Positions 1 through 11,309 are shown, counted from the first letter of the stretch. The stretch: 64,000 nucleotides of DNA from Cutaneotrichosporon cavernicola (GCF_030864355.1 NC_083395.1:1488001-1552000); one strand, 5' to 3'. Notes: generated by a model not told the origin, from the letters alone. Translations and numbers: made by a program.

Positions 1-12
1 ACGCTCTACCCC

Positions 13-600
13 TTACTCATCCTTACCCCTCGTCTCCTCGTCGTCAATACGCCGCACGACCCCCTGCAACCACTCCAAGAACCTCGGCGCCACCACCACC
101 GCCAACGTGACACACACAGCAATAGCGCTGACCGCGCTGACCGCCGTTCGGGGGAGCACACCAAACAGCAGCGGCTCCACCAGGATATGGAAGGTCGTTT
201 CAAAGTCCGAGTCGGCCAGACCTTGAGTGTTGAAGTACGGTACTCGCGGGGCGAGAGCGCTTGCGCGGACGTGGAATACCGCCCCGTCTGGATGATGGAG
301 AGGGATGAGTTGGAACTTGGTCGGCGTTGAGGCGGGCCAGGAGATTCGGGCTGTCCATCTCCCCGCGTCTAGGCTAGTTAGGAAGTAGACGTCGCTGTCG
401 TTTGAGGAGAGGGTGTATGTCTCCCTCTGTCCTGCTGTGATCGGGGTCCTGCTGTCAGGCCATGGCAGAGATGGTAGAGCTCACAATTTGACGTCGGGCA
501 GTTCAGAGTATGGGAGGGGGATACGAAAGTTGATGATCTCTGTGTCTGCCATCACTATCCCCAGCCATGCTAGCACCAGCGTGAGGAAGAAGAGGCGCAT
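13..600 (-). CDS. small secreted single-pass membrane protein, unidentified
   Basis: Predicted protein of about 183-184 residues. It begins with a clear signal peptide (Leu/Phe-rich after Met-Arg), followed by an extracytoplasmic region of roughly 115 residues. One hydrophobic segment then precedes a short charged C-terminal tail ending in Lys-Asp-Glu. There are two exons, about 485-600 and 13-451. The ~33-nt intron starts GTGAGC and ends CTGACAGCAG, so either of two tandem AGs keeps the frame. Splicing is needed because exon 1 otherwise runs into TGA. The layout fits a type I membrane protein of the ER or cell surface. I do not recognise the family. Its start lies 111 bp from a divergent gene. 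Confidence 0.6.
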
Positions 601-711
601 CTCCGTCGAGAGTGGATAGTAGATGGACGATGTGGAGGTTGCAAGATTACCTCCACCTCAAATTCCATTCCGTTAACAACACAACATTACCACCACCCAC
701 TCTTCAGTACG
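601..711. promoter_or_regulatory. short shared promoter between divergent genes
   Basis: Only 111 bp separate the two divergent start codons, so both promoters and 5' leaders must lie here or overlap. No defined element was recognised. This is inferred from layout. Confidence 0.4.
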
Positions 712-1613
712 ATGGACGCGAAATCCCTCCTGCGCGCCAAGAAGGCCGGATCGCGTATCCAACACCCCTACGCGTCCTACTCGGCCGCCGGCCAACTCCG
801 GTGCTCAATCTGCGCCGTGCCCGGTACGTCTACCCATGTTTGTAGCTGACCCACCCAGTGAAGCAATGGGACGCGCACCTCCTCACCAAGGCGCACCGCC
901 AATCTGTGGCGAGGGAGAAGAAGGAGGAGGCGTCGGCGCAGAAGAAGCGGGCGGCAGAAGAAGAGGCTGAAAGTTCCTCGAAGCGGGCCAAGATCAGCAA
1001 TACCCAGGAAAGTGAGGAGGAGGGGCGGTCAAAGTTGCCAGCGGGCTTTTTCTCGGCTGGCAATGAGCCTCAACCCCAAGAAGATGAGGAGGAGGAGGAG
1101 GAAGAGGAAAAGGAAAAGGAAAAGCAGCCTGAAGCCGACGCCGAGCTCGATGCGTTCCTCGCCTCACTCAAGGACGAGCCAGAATCCGCTGCAACTACTG
1201 CCGCACCTGCCCCTGCCCCTGCCCCTGCCCAGAGGAAGCGCCGTACGTATAAGGAGCCGGAGGAAGATGGGGTTGCGTCGTACTCTGCCGCGCCTCAGCT
1301 CGTCAAGGACAAGAATGAGGAGGAGCGGGAAGCGACGCCCGAACCCGAGGAGACTGAGGCGGAGCGGCGTGCTCGCTTCGCTCGCGAGGAGCGTGAAGAA
1401 GTGCTCGCCCGTCTGGAGGAGGAGCAGCGTGCACAGTGAGTCACTCGTTCTTGTACAAAGCTGACAGACAGAGAAGATGCGGATGCGCGTGTCGACGCTC
1501 TCAAGGCGCGGATGGAGGCGCTCAAGAAGCGGCGGGAGGCGCGTGGCGCTGTAGGAGGAGGGAAAGGTGTGGCGGCAAAGGCGCTGGCCAAAGCCGCGAG
1601 TAAGAAGAAGTAG
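712..1613 (+). CDS. ZNF830-like C2H2 zinc-finger nuclear protein
   Basis: About 240 residues in three exons (712-823, 859-1435, 1472-1613). The N-terminus has a single zinc finger of the U1/matrin type (Cys-x2-Cys near residues 32-35, with His residues in the segment VKQWDAHLLTKAHRQ). This matches the ZNF830/CCDC16 family, which is linked to pre-mRNA splicing complexes and genome stability in animals. After the finger come a Lys/Glu-rich coiled region, an acidic Asp/Glu run, an Ala-Pro repeat and a basic C-terminal helix. Intron 2 ends CTGACAGACAG; only the second AG joins the frame to the conserved C-terminal helix. The start is the first ATG after the divergent promoter. Confidence 0.75.
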
Positions 1614-1667
1614 AGGGGTGGTGAGGGAGTGGTAATGCATAATATACAATCTAAGTCTAGTGCTTGA

Positions 1668-2818
1668 TTACCTCCTGCTCTTGTGTATCTTGGCGGAGTT
1701 GGTGCGTGGAGTGGCAGGGGTGAGGCGTAGCTTGCCATCGACACGGGTGGGGTTGACGACCTCGCCGATGCGTTCGGGATACTGGTCGGTGGGCAGGTGT
1801 GCCTCCTCGAGCTCCTTGATCCAGTCGCTGACGTCCTCGCCCGTCTCGCGCGCATAATTCTCAATGCTCTTAATGGCAGCCGCTCGGCGTTTTTCCTGCG
1901 CAATCTTGGGTCCGAGGCCCATGGCGAGCATCTGCGCCCGCTCCTCCTTCTCCCTCTCTCGCTCGGCCTTGTGCGCAGCCCTACGCACAGTCCTACGCGC
2001 GCTGATGAGGTCGCGCTCAAGCGCCTTGGCCTCATGGTACGCCTTCTCGAGCTGCTCGGCGCGACTCCACCCTTGCTCGTCCATATTGGCCTCGACCTCC
2101 TCCTTGGTCACTGGCCTCTGTAAATCGCTTTCGTCGTAGGTCGGCCTGACGTCTGGTGTCGGACCGAGTGCCCAGTAATACTCAGGCATGTGTGTGCGCG
2201 GTGTGGGAACCTCCGTCGGTGGATCCCGGCCCATCTTGTTCGCCTCAAACACCTTCCGGCGGTATGCCCGCATCGCCGCCCGTTCAGAGTCGAGAATCCC
2301 CTGCGCGGTCGTGATTGGCATCATCACCTTGGCCTTGTGGATAAGGTTATGCGCCTCGAGGCCACCGAGGATGTTGTTCTTAAGGAAACTGGGGTTAGGG
2401 CAAAACACAGTGGGACTAACCGCATCGCCTGGAAGGGATGGTGAGGCAACGGCGTCACAGGTGGTGGAACCCAGACGCGCCGCCCTTCACGAATGTTGCT
2501 GACCCGCTTCATCCTGATCCTGCCCTCGTCGTCAATTGCTTGTGTCGCCTGGATCACTGGCCGCGTCCCCTCAGTGCCCATTCGCCATATGTCCTGCGAC
2601 TTTAGGAGCCGGTGCTTTGTGAACATGTCCTTGACCATCCCCGTCGCAGACCTCGTCCAGACGGTGTGTGGTGATGGTTCGTCTGCGGCATTGTCGTGGT
2701 GGGAGTCGGGAGGGGAATGGAAGAGGCGAACGCGCCAGAGCGCAGGCGTTGATGGTCCTGATGAGGATGCGCGGTGGAAGAGAGGAGCTGCTTGCCTCAG
2801 GACGCTGTCCTTTAACAT
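1668..2818 (-). CDS. predicted mitochondrial protein, possibly ribosome-associated
   Basis: 372 residues in two exons (2421-2818 and 1668-2388) joined across a 32-nt intron, GTTAGT to CTAACCCCAG. The N-terminus is Arg/Ser-rich, lacks acidic residues for about 40 positions and has a possible cleavage region near RVRLFHSPP, which suggests mitochondrial import. The C-terminal half is a long Lys/Arg/Glu-rich helical region. Size, charge and presequence would suit a fungal mitoribosomal or mitochondrial RNA-binding protein. That role is inferred from composition only; I do not recognise a domain. It is divergent from the TMEM170-like gene, with 173 bp between starts. Confidence 0.6.
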
Positions 2819-2991
2819 CTTGGGCTGTAACGATGATGAGATTGAATGAGGCAACAAGTGTGTTGAGAGACTCGGTTGGGTGGCAAAATCGAACATTTAC
2901 TCCCGCCGTGCCTGGATGGTGGAGGTGCCGATATCGAGCTCGAGCTCGAGCCCGATCCCAGCGTTGCACTCACCTTTATCGCAGACTCAAT

Positions 2992-3735
2992 ATGGGCCAG
3001 GTCCAGTCGGCCTTTGACCCAGACCAAACCGTGAGTCGGTAGTGTATGCGCGCATGTCGTATCTCACCTCACCGAACTGTGCCTTGAGCCTTACACACTT
3101 TGGCGTGACGGCTTGGCTGGCCGCGCTCCGCTCAGACACGCTGATACCAGTCCCGCGCGCCTGAAGGCTATGTCGTCCCTCCCTTTCCAAGCCTGTATAA
3201 TCCCTCCATCGTCTCGACCAAGCACCAGCGGGGCTTCTTCCTGCACGATGCGACTGGTGCGTCGTCTCACTCGTTGACTGCAGCGCTGACCGCAGCGATC
3301 TGGAAGTTTACGTTCTACTGGACGCTCATCTTGATGAGCACAACGTTCGAGGCGTGTGCAGCTCTCGCCGTCTTAGCGCAGCTGTTATCTCGCAGTGCAG
3401 CGAGACAGAGAGACGCCGCAGCCAACGCCGGGCGACAGAAAAAGTTCCGACAGCGACGCCGGGCACCGTTCTACCTCTTGCTCCTCATCCCTATCGCGAT
3501 GGGTGCCATCGCAACGTTCGTGTCGCTCGTATCAGGGACGGTTGTCGGGTTCGCACTCGCAGCCGTGTATAGCGCCGGCGGATTCGCAATGAGCACGTGG
3601 GTGCCGTTCATGTGGGGCATGATCCAGGTTGTCGTCCTTATAATTGCGTGAGTCTACACGAGAAACGGGCGTGGGTCGGAAAGGATACTTCCACTGACGC
3701 ACAGGAGCTACTCGTCCCTCACTCGTGTGCTATAG
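2992..3735 (+). CDS. TMEM170-like integral membrane protein
   Basis: About 188 residues in three exons (2992-3030, 3151-3647, 3705-3735). The C-terminal half has three hydrophobic segments: one after AIWKFTFYWTLIL, one around LLLLIPIAMGAIATF, and one around STWVPFMWGMIQVVVLI. This matches the three-helix TMEM170 family, which in animals acts in ER and nuclear-envelope shaping. The N-terminus (MGQVQSAF) has a Gly2 that could be myristoylated. A 27-nt stretch at 3256-3282 looks like an intron (GTGCGT to ACTGCAG) but is also open in frame, so it may stay in the mRNA. The short last exon encodes SYSSLTRVL. It is convergent with the MAM3-like gene. Confidence 0.65.
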
Positions 3736-3969
3736 TCAACCCTCTTTGGCTTGCCATCTCGCCGGCCACCGCAACTCTTCTTGTACTATCTGTGTAGTCA
3801 TTCATTCAGTTGTATCATGCATTTCAGCCGCGGCTGCCGTCACCTCCACAGAGAACCACAGGTCCATTCTGCTCGCAGCAATGCGCGTCTACAGTCAACG
3901 GTGCAAGATAATGTCTGCACTACAAGTATACGAAAGGAAATGTCACTCTTGCTATGGTCGGTGAGCCAA

Positions 3970-5848
3970 TTAATCGGCCCGGTGTGAAGAAGGAGGAGGT
4001 TCGCCGAGGCCAAGGCGCTGTCGGACAAGGCTCGCCGAAACATGGCCCTCCATCTCGATAAGTTCTTGGTGACTGTAGCTGAAGCGTCGGCACGACCGAG
4101 TGCGCTTCAGTCTGCTGGTGAGATACTTAGCATCTGGAAACTGCTCGAACTTGGGAACGTAGATAGCCGTCATGCCCTCCTGTCCGTTGGTGTGGAATGA
4201 CCTGCGTGTTGAGTGCCCGTCCGAGCCTTGGGTCGAAATTGAGCCTGTGAGGGAGTGGCCTCTGTCACTGTGCGAGTCGTTTTTTTCGAGCCGATGAGCG
4301 ATTCTTCCATCGGCTCCATATGACGAGGTCGGGTTAGAGTTAGACTCCTCCACTGTCTCCAAGATTGGGTAGTGAATGCTGCTCGGCCTTGCTCTGGCTA
4401 CATGTTCTGTTGAAGCTCCGTAGTAATTAGGACGACTGGGAAGAGAGGCGGCGCGACTAAGGTGATTGGAGAGGAAGGTCCGTGGATATCTCGGCGATGC
4501 CGAGTCGGTTTCGTCCCGAATGAGCTCCCCGATGAGCTTCTCCATGATGTCTTCGAGAGTTATAATACCTATCGGCTCGACTTGGATACGAGGATGAAGA
4601 GTAGCCTTTCCCGACCGTCTGGTTGTGCTGTCGTCGAACCTGGTGTTGACGCTTGCCATGCTTCGCTGCTCGCTGTTGATGGCCTTCTCTGAGTCTTCGG
4701 TGTCAACTTCCCCCCTGCAGACCCTCGCCGCTATCTTGGACTGAAATCGTTCTTTCCAAGTTGTTGCAATAACTGAGCTCTCGTCATCGCTGAAGGTCGA
4801 CTTTGGGTGGTAGACTAAGGCCATGTGCCGCTGGCGCTCAAGGAGAACTTTGAGAACATTCGTTAGGGGTTCTTGGGCGGCGACGAGGGGGAGCTCGTAC
4901 AGGATTTGCTTGTCCATTGGCGTGCGGGTTTGAGGGTTCTCAAGGATCAGGTTCTTGGAGAGGATATACCCAAGAATGGTTCGGCCGTCCTCTCCCTCAG
5001 TATACAGGATAATGCGAGACCAGCCCGCCTCTTGAATCTCGCAAAAGGTCTTGTAGTCCAGTTGTCTTCCGAGTGGGATCATGAACGCCTTATGGATGGG
5101 GACCATTACATGTCTGGCGGTGTGGAGCGACAGCGTGAGGGCATTCCAAGTCATCTCCGCAGTAAAGATGTCGAGGTCGCCATCAACATCGGTGCGGTGC
5201 TGGCGGACGAGCTCGCGTAGCTCGTAACGACGGAACCTTGGAGGAATCTGGTTGCCGAAAGTCCATTCGAGGAGCCTGGCAATGGGCCACGTGAGGGGGA
5301 AGGTGATCCAGATTAGGAACTGGACAGCTGGGCCCAGCCAACCGGCGACTGGAAGGGCGTAAGGTAGGCAAACGGATTGAGGGATGATAGTGGCAAAGAC
5401 GAGGAGAGCGGCGGTAGAGATAAGCGCCGACTGGAGGTTATTTTGAATCACGCCCTGGGCTACAACGGGGATGCTCCCGATGGCGATAATGTTGAGCAGC
5501 GACAGCGTTGTCAAAAGGTGGTACGAGTCCTTGCTGCCCGTTAGCTGTTGCCAGTCGAAGGTGACACACTCACCGCAACAAGAGGACCCGGCAGGCATGA
5601 ATTTGTTCGCGGGGTTTGCCACACATCGCCACCACTCGGAGCCTAGTGTAGTCGACTGAGAAGTAGCTATTGTAAGTACAGTATCCGCGTCCTTGGCTCT
5701 GATGGGGAACTCACGCTAGCGTAAGGCCAGTGAGAAACCCCGACAGGACGACGAGTAGGGAAAGCATACACGTTTCCACGACGCGAGCACCCTCCATACG
5801 CTTGCTGATGTGGAGAGCATTCTCCGAGTTTTGGTCAAGGAAGGCCAT
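3970..5848 (-). CDS. MAM3: MAM3/CNNM-family transporter-like protein (DUF21 + CBS pair)
   Basis: About 596 residues in three exons (5715-5848, 5574-5666, 3970-5533). The spliced N-terminal half carries a DUF21 membrane domain: SGFLTGLTLA, a re-entrant segment, then KDSYHLLTTLSLLNIIAIG and further helices. A Bateman (CBS-pair) region follows, ending in GIITLEDIMEKLIGELI, a hallmark of CNNM/Mam3 proteins. Family members sit in the vacuolar or plasma membrane and affect Mg2+, Mn2+ or Co2+ handling. The C-terminal ~200 residues are Ser-rich and look disordered. The start at 5848 is the first in-frame ATG. The frame stays open upstream to about 5930 without another ATG, so a further 5' exon is possible. 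Confidence 0.8.
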
Positions 5849-6630
5849 GGCGACCCAAATGTCTTGAATGGCAGTTGCCAGGTAACCACGGAAGGAGTGA
5901 TGGTGGTGGTATGAGACACGGTTGGAGGATTAGCTAAGGTAAGGAGGAAAAATACAGGGGCGAGGTGGCCTAGCGGCGGTGGGGAAGGAGGGTGCCCGAG
6001 TGTTGAGGTCAGAAAGGCGCCTGTCGCCGCTCTTGCCTAGAGGGGTTGGAGAAGGAGTAAGAATGTTGATACGGCAAAGCCATATACGAGCCAAGGTGAA
6101 AGAGAGGCAGAAAGGAGCAGGGAGGTAAGGAGAAAGTAGAATGATGTGTTAGAATACAAGAATGTGATGAAGAAGGAGAGATTCCACATGTAATTGTAAT
6201 TATACTCCTGGTGAGTCAACCGGGGCCGAGGAAGGTCATCATCACTTAGCTTGAAGGTAACTGGACCAGCCACGTAGCCACGCGTCCTTGACGGCAGTCA
6301 TTTATGTCACACGCATCAAATACAGAGTCCATCACCCAGAACGAACATATAAAGGTCCAGCCTTGTGGTAGCGGACAACACTGGTACGACAACATCGGGG
6401 ACCTGTTTCTTCTCTGTATTGTGTGTGTGCGCCGCACCGTTCGACGGACGACGGAAGTCAGGAAGGCGTGAGACGTGAAGTGGGTTCGGGTGACGGTTAG
6501 CTGGTCGAGGGGAGCGCATTTCTCTTGTACCGATGCTGTCGAAAGAGAGGCAGCTGAATCTTTGTATGTAAGCCGGGGGTAGGTATTGTATTGCACCTCC
6601 TGACGGGTCGGGACCTATATTTGGAACGGA
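5849..6630. other. intergenic region upstream of the MAM3-like gene
   Basis: About 780 bp between two minus-strand genes. An open frame at 6037-6273 with hydrophobic residues has no ATG in a sensible place and no splice link that I could support. No RNA gene or repeat was seen. It probably holds the MAM3-like promoter and leader. Confidence 0.4.
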
Positions 6631-7903
6631 TCAACTGGTGTCAGGTTGGCCACGCGAATCCCGCTCACTTTCCTCGCCCATCTCGTTGATGGTGTCCATG
6701 TTGTCAAAGCGAGCTGGCGCTGACATGACGTTGTGTGACCGCGAGATAAAGCCCTGCTGGGCGCTGATCGGCCTCTGGTGGCGGCGACCGGGATCCGCAA
6801 GCGTGAAGGATGGGCGAGGAGGCTGAGCCAGGGGCATAGGTCCGACAGCAGGAGCCTCGCGATAACGGAAATGACTCATGATTCAGCCATACGCTCAACT
6901 CAGGACTCACCTGAGGTTGTTGCGGACGCCTCCGGCGCCGTATGGGGCTGCGCTACGAGCTCGAGGAGGTGTCCGCGAAGCTTGCACCATGCCCGACTGC
7001 ATCCCTTCGTCCTCGTCCTGGTAGAGGCGCGGCATTTGCGGCATTGCTGTGCCTGGGCGGTGTCGGAGTTCCAGAACCGTCCCAGGCTGCGAGAACGGGC
7101 TGTGTGTTCAGCACTATATGAGAGCTACACTCACTCCATTTCTTCGCCCGACCTGACGGCGTACGGACGGCCGCGTGATCTCTCAAAGGGATCGTTCGCG
7201 AGCGGTGGCTGGGGAATCGGCTCGTCTATCGGGGGGTTGCCGTATCCACGATGAGGCTGCGCGTAACGGTTGGCACTGGCTTGGAGCATGGTGACTTCGC
7301 TGCGGAGGTTCTCGTTCTGCTTCAACGCGGCGTCTCGCTGGGCTCGCATCTCGCGGAATTGGCGGGTGATGTCTTCGATTGTTCTGGGCATCAGCGATTG
7401 TGGTATGGGCTGACTTCACTGCTTTTGTTTGCCGTTTTCATCCCTCACAGAACGTAGAGTCTGCGCCGCCTGTTCTAACAACCCCTGGCAGTCAGCGACG
7501 CGAGTCTTCGGGACTCACCTTATCCGCTTGTACCTTATGTCGCAAAGTGCGAACCAGTCGTACGAGCTGTTCGTTTTGGAACTTGACAACAGAAACATTG
7601 CCTTCGAGTTGGCGACTAACTTCTCCCGGTGACTGGAACCACAACTGCAACGGAGGATGAATGGCGTCTGTGAGTTCGTACGTCGTGGTGTCCTGCCGGT
7701 GACAGAGAGTGCACACGCCGGCGCGGTCTCTGCTCAGTGTGTCCCTCAGTCCACTCACGCTGGTGTGACCGGTCGTCACAATAAACGTGCGCGCAGTTCG
7801 TCATATAGAAGCGGCGTTGGCGCCCGTCCGTAACCGAGCTGTACGCGTCGCATCCACTGTCGTCAGCTCCAGCACATGGAGAATTGGCCACCAGATTTGA
7901 CAT
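6631..7903 (-). CDS. Zip3/RNF212/HEI10-like RING protein (meiotic crossover factor candidate)
   Basis: 365 residues from six exons (7759-7903, 7519-7727, 7449-7484, 7135-7409, 6911-7099, 6631-6874), with introns of 31-39 nt apart from one near 34. The N-terminal RING-like region has Cys-x7-Cys, then NCAHVYC (Cys-x-His-x2-Cys), then CTLC. The family's conserved helix follows (PPLQLWF, KFQNEQLVRLVRTLRHK), then a coiled coil (FREMRAQRDAALKQNENL) and a Pro/Ser/Arg-rich tail. Such proteins are SUMO or ubiquitin ligases that mark crossover sites on meiotic chromosomes. The RING spacing is unusual, and an open frame from an ATG at 8022 lies upstream in another frame, so the extreme N-terminus is uncertain. 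Confidence 0.65.
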
Positions 7904-8619
7904 GTGGTAAACTCTAGAAACGCTGGCGGGTCGTCACCTCGCCGTATGAGCTCTTTAGCTGGCCCGGACTGGCCTCTTCTGGGCGCATTTCTGCGAGGTG
8001 GCAAAGGGTAGGGTGCGTCCATGGTGTGTCTGGCTGAAGAGGAGGAGACGAGAAAGAAGGATGTGGCCTTGGGCAGGGAGAGAGGACGGTGTTTTGATGA
8101 TGCGTTGAGCGGAAGGCACTACCGCTCAGTGACGTTCAGTATCAGTGTCGACGGGCTTTCTCGGCAGGCGTAAGCGATGGCTGTTCGGTGAAGGCGAAGA
8201 GCCAAGCGGGTTGGAACGAGGGGGCGATCGGAGGTATGGACGAGCGTATGGACGCGTCAAGGAAGGTTGGCAGTTCCGCAAACGCAGCCGGTCAGCGTAC
8301 ATGTAATAGACAGCCAGTGGTGGGTGCTGGCCACCCAAGAATATGGCGCAGAAGAGGTGTGATAGCGACCAGCGGGCCACAGGTGAATGAATCGGCGCTG
8401 GATCCGAGAGTGAGTGATGGAGAGGATGAGAGAAGGTGGTGAAGTGGTGAATATTTGGCTCGACTATTGCTAGATGGCATAGATTAGTCACCCGCCGAGT
8501 CCACAACGGCAACGAAGGCCATTAATCACCCTAACCCCACTCCGATATCGTCAATGCTTACGCCTGAGGCCCCTGCATACGCTCCTCGTCGTCGCTCGTT
8601 CCGTCGTCGCTGCATGCTA
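7904..8619. other. intergenic region between HEI10-like gene and LSM1
   Basis: About 715 bp. It contains an unjoined open frame from an ATG at 8022 (MDAPYPLPPR) that could be a leader or lost 5' exon of the RING gene. Otherwise I see no supported gene, RNA or repeat. Confidence 0.35.
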
Positions 8620-9365
8620 CTAGTACGCATCACCCTCATGCCTGTCAGACACAAACCCAATCGACGCCATGACTCGGTCCTTGATGGCATTGTCCCGTTC
8701 TCGCCGACGCTGATGTCAATACCCATCTCGTGGAGACCCACCTCAAACTCCTTGATCTTGGCTTTCATCTCGTCCTCGGGGATCTGCCTGAGGGGCAGCT
8801 CGTCTTCGGCAATAAGGTCCTGGAATCAGCTCGCTCCGTGACAGGTAGGAAGAAAGGAGTACAAGACGCGGCGAGGATGGCTCGACGTGGCTACGGACTG
8901 TGTAGCTAAGTGATGAGGAAGAGTGCCGCATGGCGAAGGGGAAGGAATGGTTGTGAGGGTTCCACGAGACTTACAATCTCGCCCAGCGCGACAACGTTCT
9001 CGCCACGAATCAACAGAACGCCTGGTGTTAGCTTAGGCCGAGCGTCCAAGTTACCGATGTCGACGTCCGCAAACTCATGGCCGAGGTGTAGCCGCTCAAC
9101 GGTGGATTCGAGGAGGAAGTTGGCTGGGGTTAGCTCAGACAACACAATACGGGCTGAAGCGACGGCTGCCTTGGCCGCACGGAACTTCCGGTTGATTGGA
9201 GACTCACCAAACTGGTCGTACGAGCGGAGCACACCGATAAGCTTGCGCCCGTCGCGGAGCATGACGAGGACCTTCTCTGATGTTAGTGCGGCGAATTGGG
9301 AGGGACGCACTGTCGACGAGGTCGACAAGCGAGCCCGACGTCGTGAACTGGATGAGCGCGTCCAT
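8620..9365 (-). CDS. LSM1: U6 snRNA-associated Sm-like protein LSm1
   Basis: 135 residues from six exons (9311-9365, 9208-9276, 9055-9123, 8975-9021, 8742-8819, 8620-8709). The spliced product reads as a full Sm fold: Sm1 with KKVLVMLRDGRKLIGVLRSY and Sm2 with IRGENVVALGE. The C-terminal extension typical of LSm1 follows (IKEFERRRERDNAIKDR). LSm1 caps the cytoplasmic Lsm1-7 ring that, with Pat1, binds deadenylated mRNA and triggers decapping and 5'-3' decay in P-bodies. Every intron is 32-35 nt, about 84 nt, or (intron 4) about 155 nt, and most end CTAAC-N2-4-AG. The C-terminal join at 8709/8742 restores the expected tail. The length is typical for the family. Confidence 0.92.
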
Positions 9366-9616
9366 CCTCTACGTGTTCAGAGGAGGATGAGGAGTGGGCT
9401 GCGCCGTAGAGTGACGCTTGAAAGGTGATGAACCGGGTTGTGTTTGGATGGTATGAGTAGGTAGCGGTGGCGGACGTTGATCGACATTGAGGACGGCAAC
9501 AACGGCCCACAACATCTTTATTCGGACCCCACCCTAACAATCAACTGTTTCATCTGATCATCAAGATTGCTAGACATCTGGGTAGGAAACTGTTCATGCA
9601 CACAATGTTCTCTGAT

Positions 9617-10891
9617 CTAATCACTTAACTGCTCGTCAATGAACTCGTCGTCGGATGCCGACGAGCTGGTTGGTTGTGGTCGGCTCTTCTTCTTGGTGCC
9701 TCTCCTAGGCTGTCTCCTCATCCCATCTTCAGAATCGAGCCAGCGACGCCGCTTCTGTTTGAGGGTTGAAGCAGGTGACGACGGAGACGATGCTCCTCCG
9801 CGTCCACGATGGTTATAATTCGCCTTCTTCCCGAGATGACGCCGCTCCTCTTCCGTGTGGAGGTTCGAGTCGATCCCCGCCTCGACATAGTGCTCAATGA
9901 GGTCGTGAAGCACCGTGTCGTCGCGCCACGGCTTCCTTTTATACGTCCGGTAGTGTTGCCGCCACCCCTCGGCAGGATGGCGTGTAGCCCACTCCCATGA
10001 GTCCGTTGGACGCTTCTGTCAACTTGAATCATCTCGGAGAGCTCACTTGCACGGTGCCTCCCACGAGGTTGACGTAGAGATTCTTCGAGGTGCGCCCCCG
10101 CTCGTCTGGGCACGCGTTGGCGATATAGCGCGCGAGGTAGTCGCGGTCCTCGGTGCTAAATTCCTGTCGCCTGTGGGCCGCTGGAGCTGATTGTCGTGCC
10201 GGTGTGCGGTCCGGTTGTCGACTTGGCGTTCGTGCGGGCTGGGCGGGTGCGGGCTGAGGGGGTGCGGGCTGGGGCACTCGCCTTCGGACCAGCTCAGGTC
10301 TCATCTGCTTGATCGGTCTGCGGATCCCGAGATACTCGAAGACGGTTTCCGGTGAAAAGAATCGCAGGTGCTCGTACGCTGCTGGCGGCTCTTGGAGGTA
10401 CGCATGCCTCGACGGCAGGACGCATGCCTTACAGTCGTCGAAGGGGACGAGGACCGCTCCTTCACGCTGTCTTCAGCTTGGTTTCCTATCCGTGATAGCA
10501 AACGCACCTCGAGAGCTATCATCAGATCGAGACGGAGTTCGTCGTCGCCGAGGTCTGCAACTGCGGTGGCTAAGTTCTTCCACTTCAGCGGCAGAGAGCT
10601 CGTTTCAAAGTCTTCGGCAATGCCGTCGAAGAAGGTCCTAAATACCCAGTGCGGTTTCACAATCGATGCACTCGAATCCTGGACGGACTTGATCTCCCGG
10701 AGGGCATTCACGACGCTCGCCTCTGGGTCGTGCGGTATCACGATGATTCGCGCGTTGTCTAACCTTCTTACGACCTTGCCGCCGGCAGCCTGTTGTCAGC
10801 TCCCAATACTCACAACGGAGCTGACGGTAATCCTCATCTTGAGGAGCTTTTTAAGATCCGAGTCGACAGTGCTGACGATGAATATTGGCAT
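9617..10891 (-). CDS. RAP1: RAP1-like telomere protein (BRCT + Myb)
   Basis: At least 392 residues, exons 10814-10891, 10508-10789, 10047-10466 and 9617-10015. The N-terminus forms a BRCT-like fold (IFIVSTVDSD, then AAGGKVVRRLDNARIIVIP, then VKPHWVF). A Pro/Gln/Arg-rich linker leads to a RAP1-type Myb domain at about residues 218-285 (FSTEDRDYLARYI, then SWEWATRHPAEGWRQHY). The tail is basic and Ser-rich. RAP1 binds telomeres directly or through a TRF-like partner and supports silencing and end protection. The first in-frame ATG is at 10891, but the frame stays open to about 11260 and includes TTLFPWQD, which fits the start of the BRCT, so an upstream exon is likely. Intron 1 may be only 24 nt. 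Confidence 0.7.
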
Positions 10892-11309
10892 GTCTTGCCA
10901 CGGGAAGAGAGTCGTGCCGTCCGTGTAGTCCTCGACATATTGGCGGGTTTGGGGACTTGGGAGGATGACCGTTGTCTCGTTGGCGCCGTCGACCGTCGTG
11001 TCCGCGAGACGGACCTCGTCCTCTTCTCTTGCGAATACTCTTGGCCAGGCTGGTTTAAGCTCTATGTCTCGCCTTGCGAGCCGTACGCATTTTTGTGCTT
11101 CACGATAGTTGTTAGCAGAAAGATGTGTTGAGCCAAGGTCAATCTTGGTTGACGGTTCAAGTGGAGGTTGTTTGGATCCGTTGTTGAGGCACGGCTGCAC
11201 TTGGGTGGCAAAGAGATGGGACAACAAGGCAGCCCCTTCCGCTTCATTGACCTTCCCCAACTCTCACTTGCTCAATTGTTCACGTCATACACTCACTCGC
11301 AGAACGGAC
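10892..11309. promoter_or_regulatory. divergent region between RAP1-like gene and GPI-protein gene
   Basis: About 420 bp. Part of it (to about 11260) is open in the RAP1 frame and may be RAP1 coding or leader sequence. The remainder must contain both promoters. No specific motif was identified. Confidence 0.35.

Noticed and set aside
9858..9880. GGTTCGAGTCGATCC, another B-box-like sequence
   Set aside because: It lies within the RAP1-like coding exon and no acceptor or anticodon stem can be drawn.
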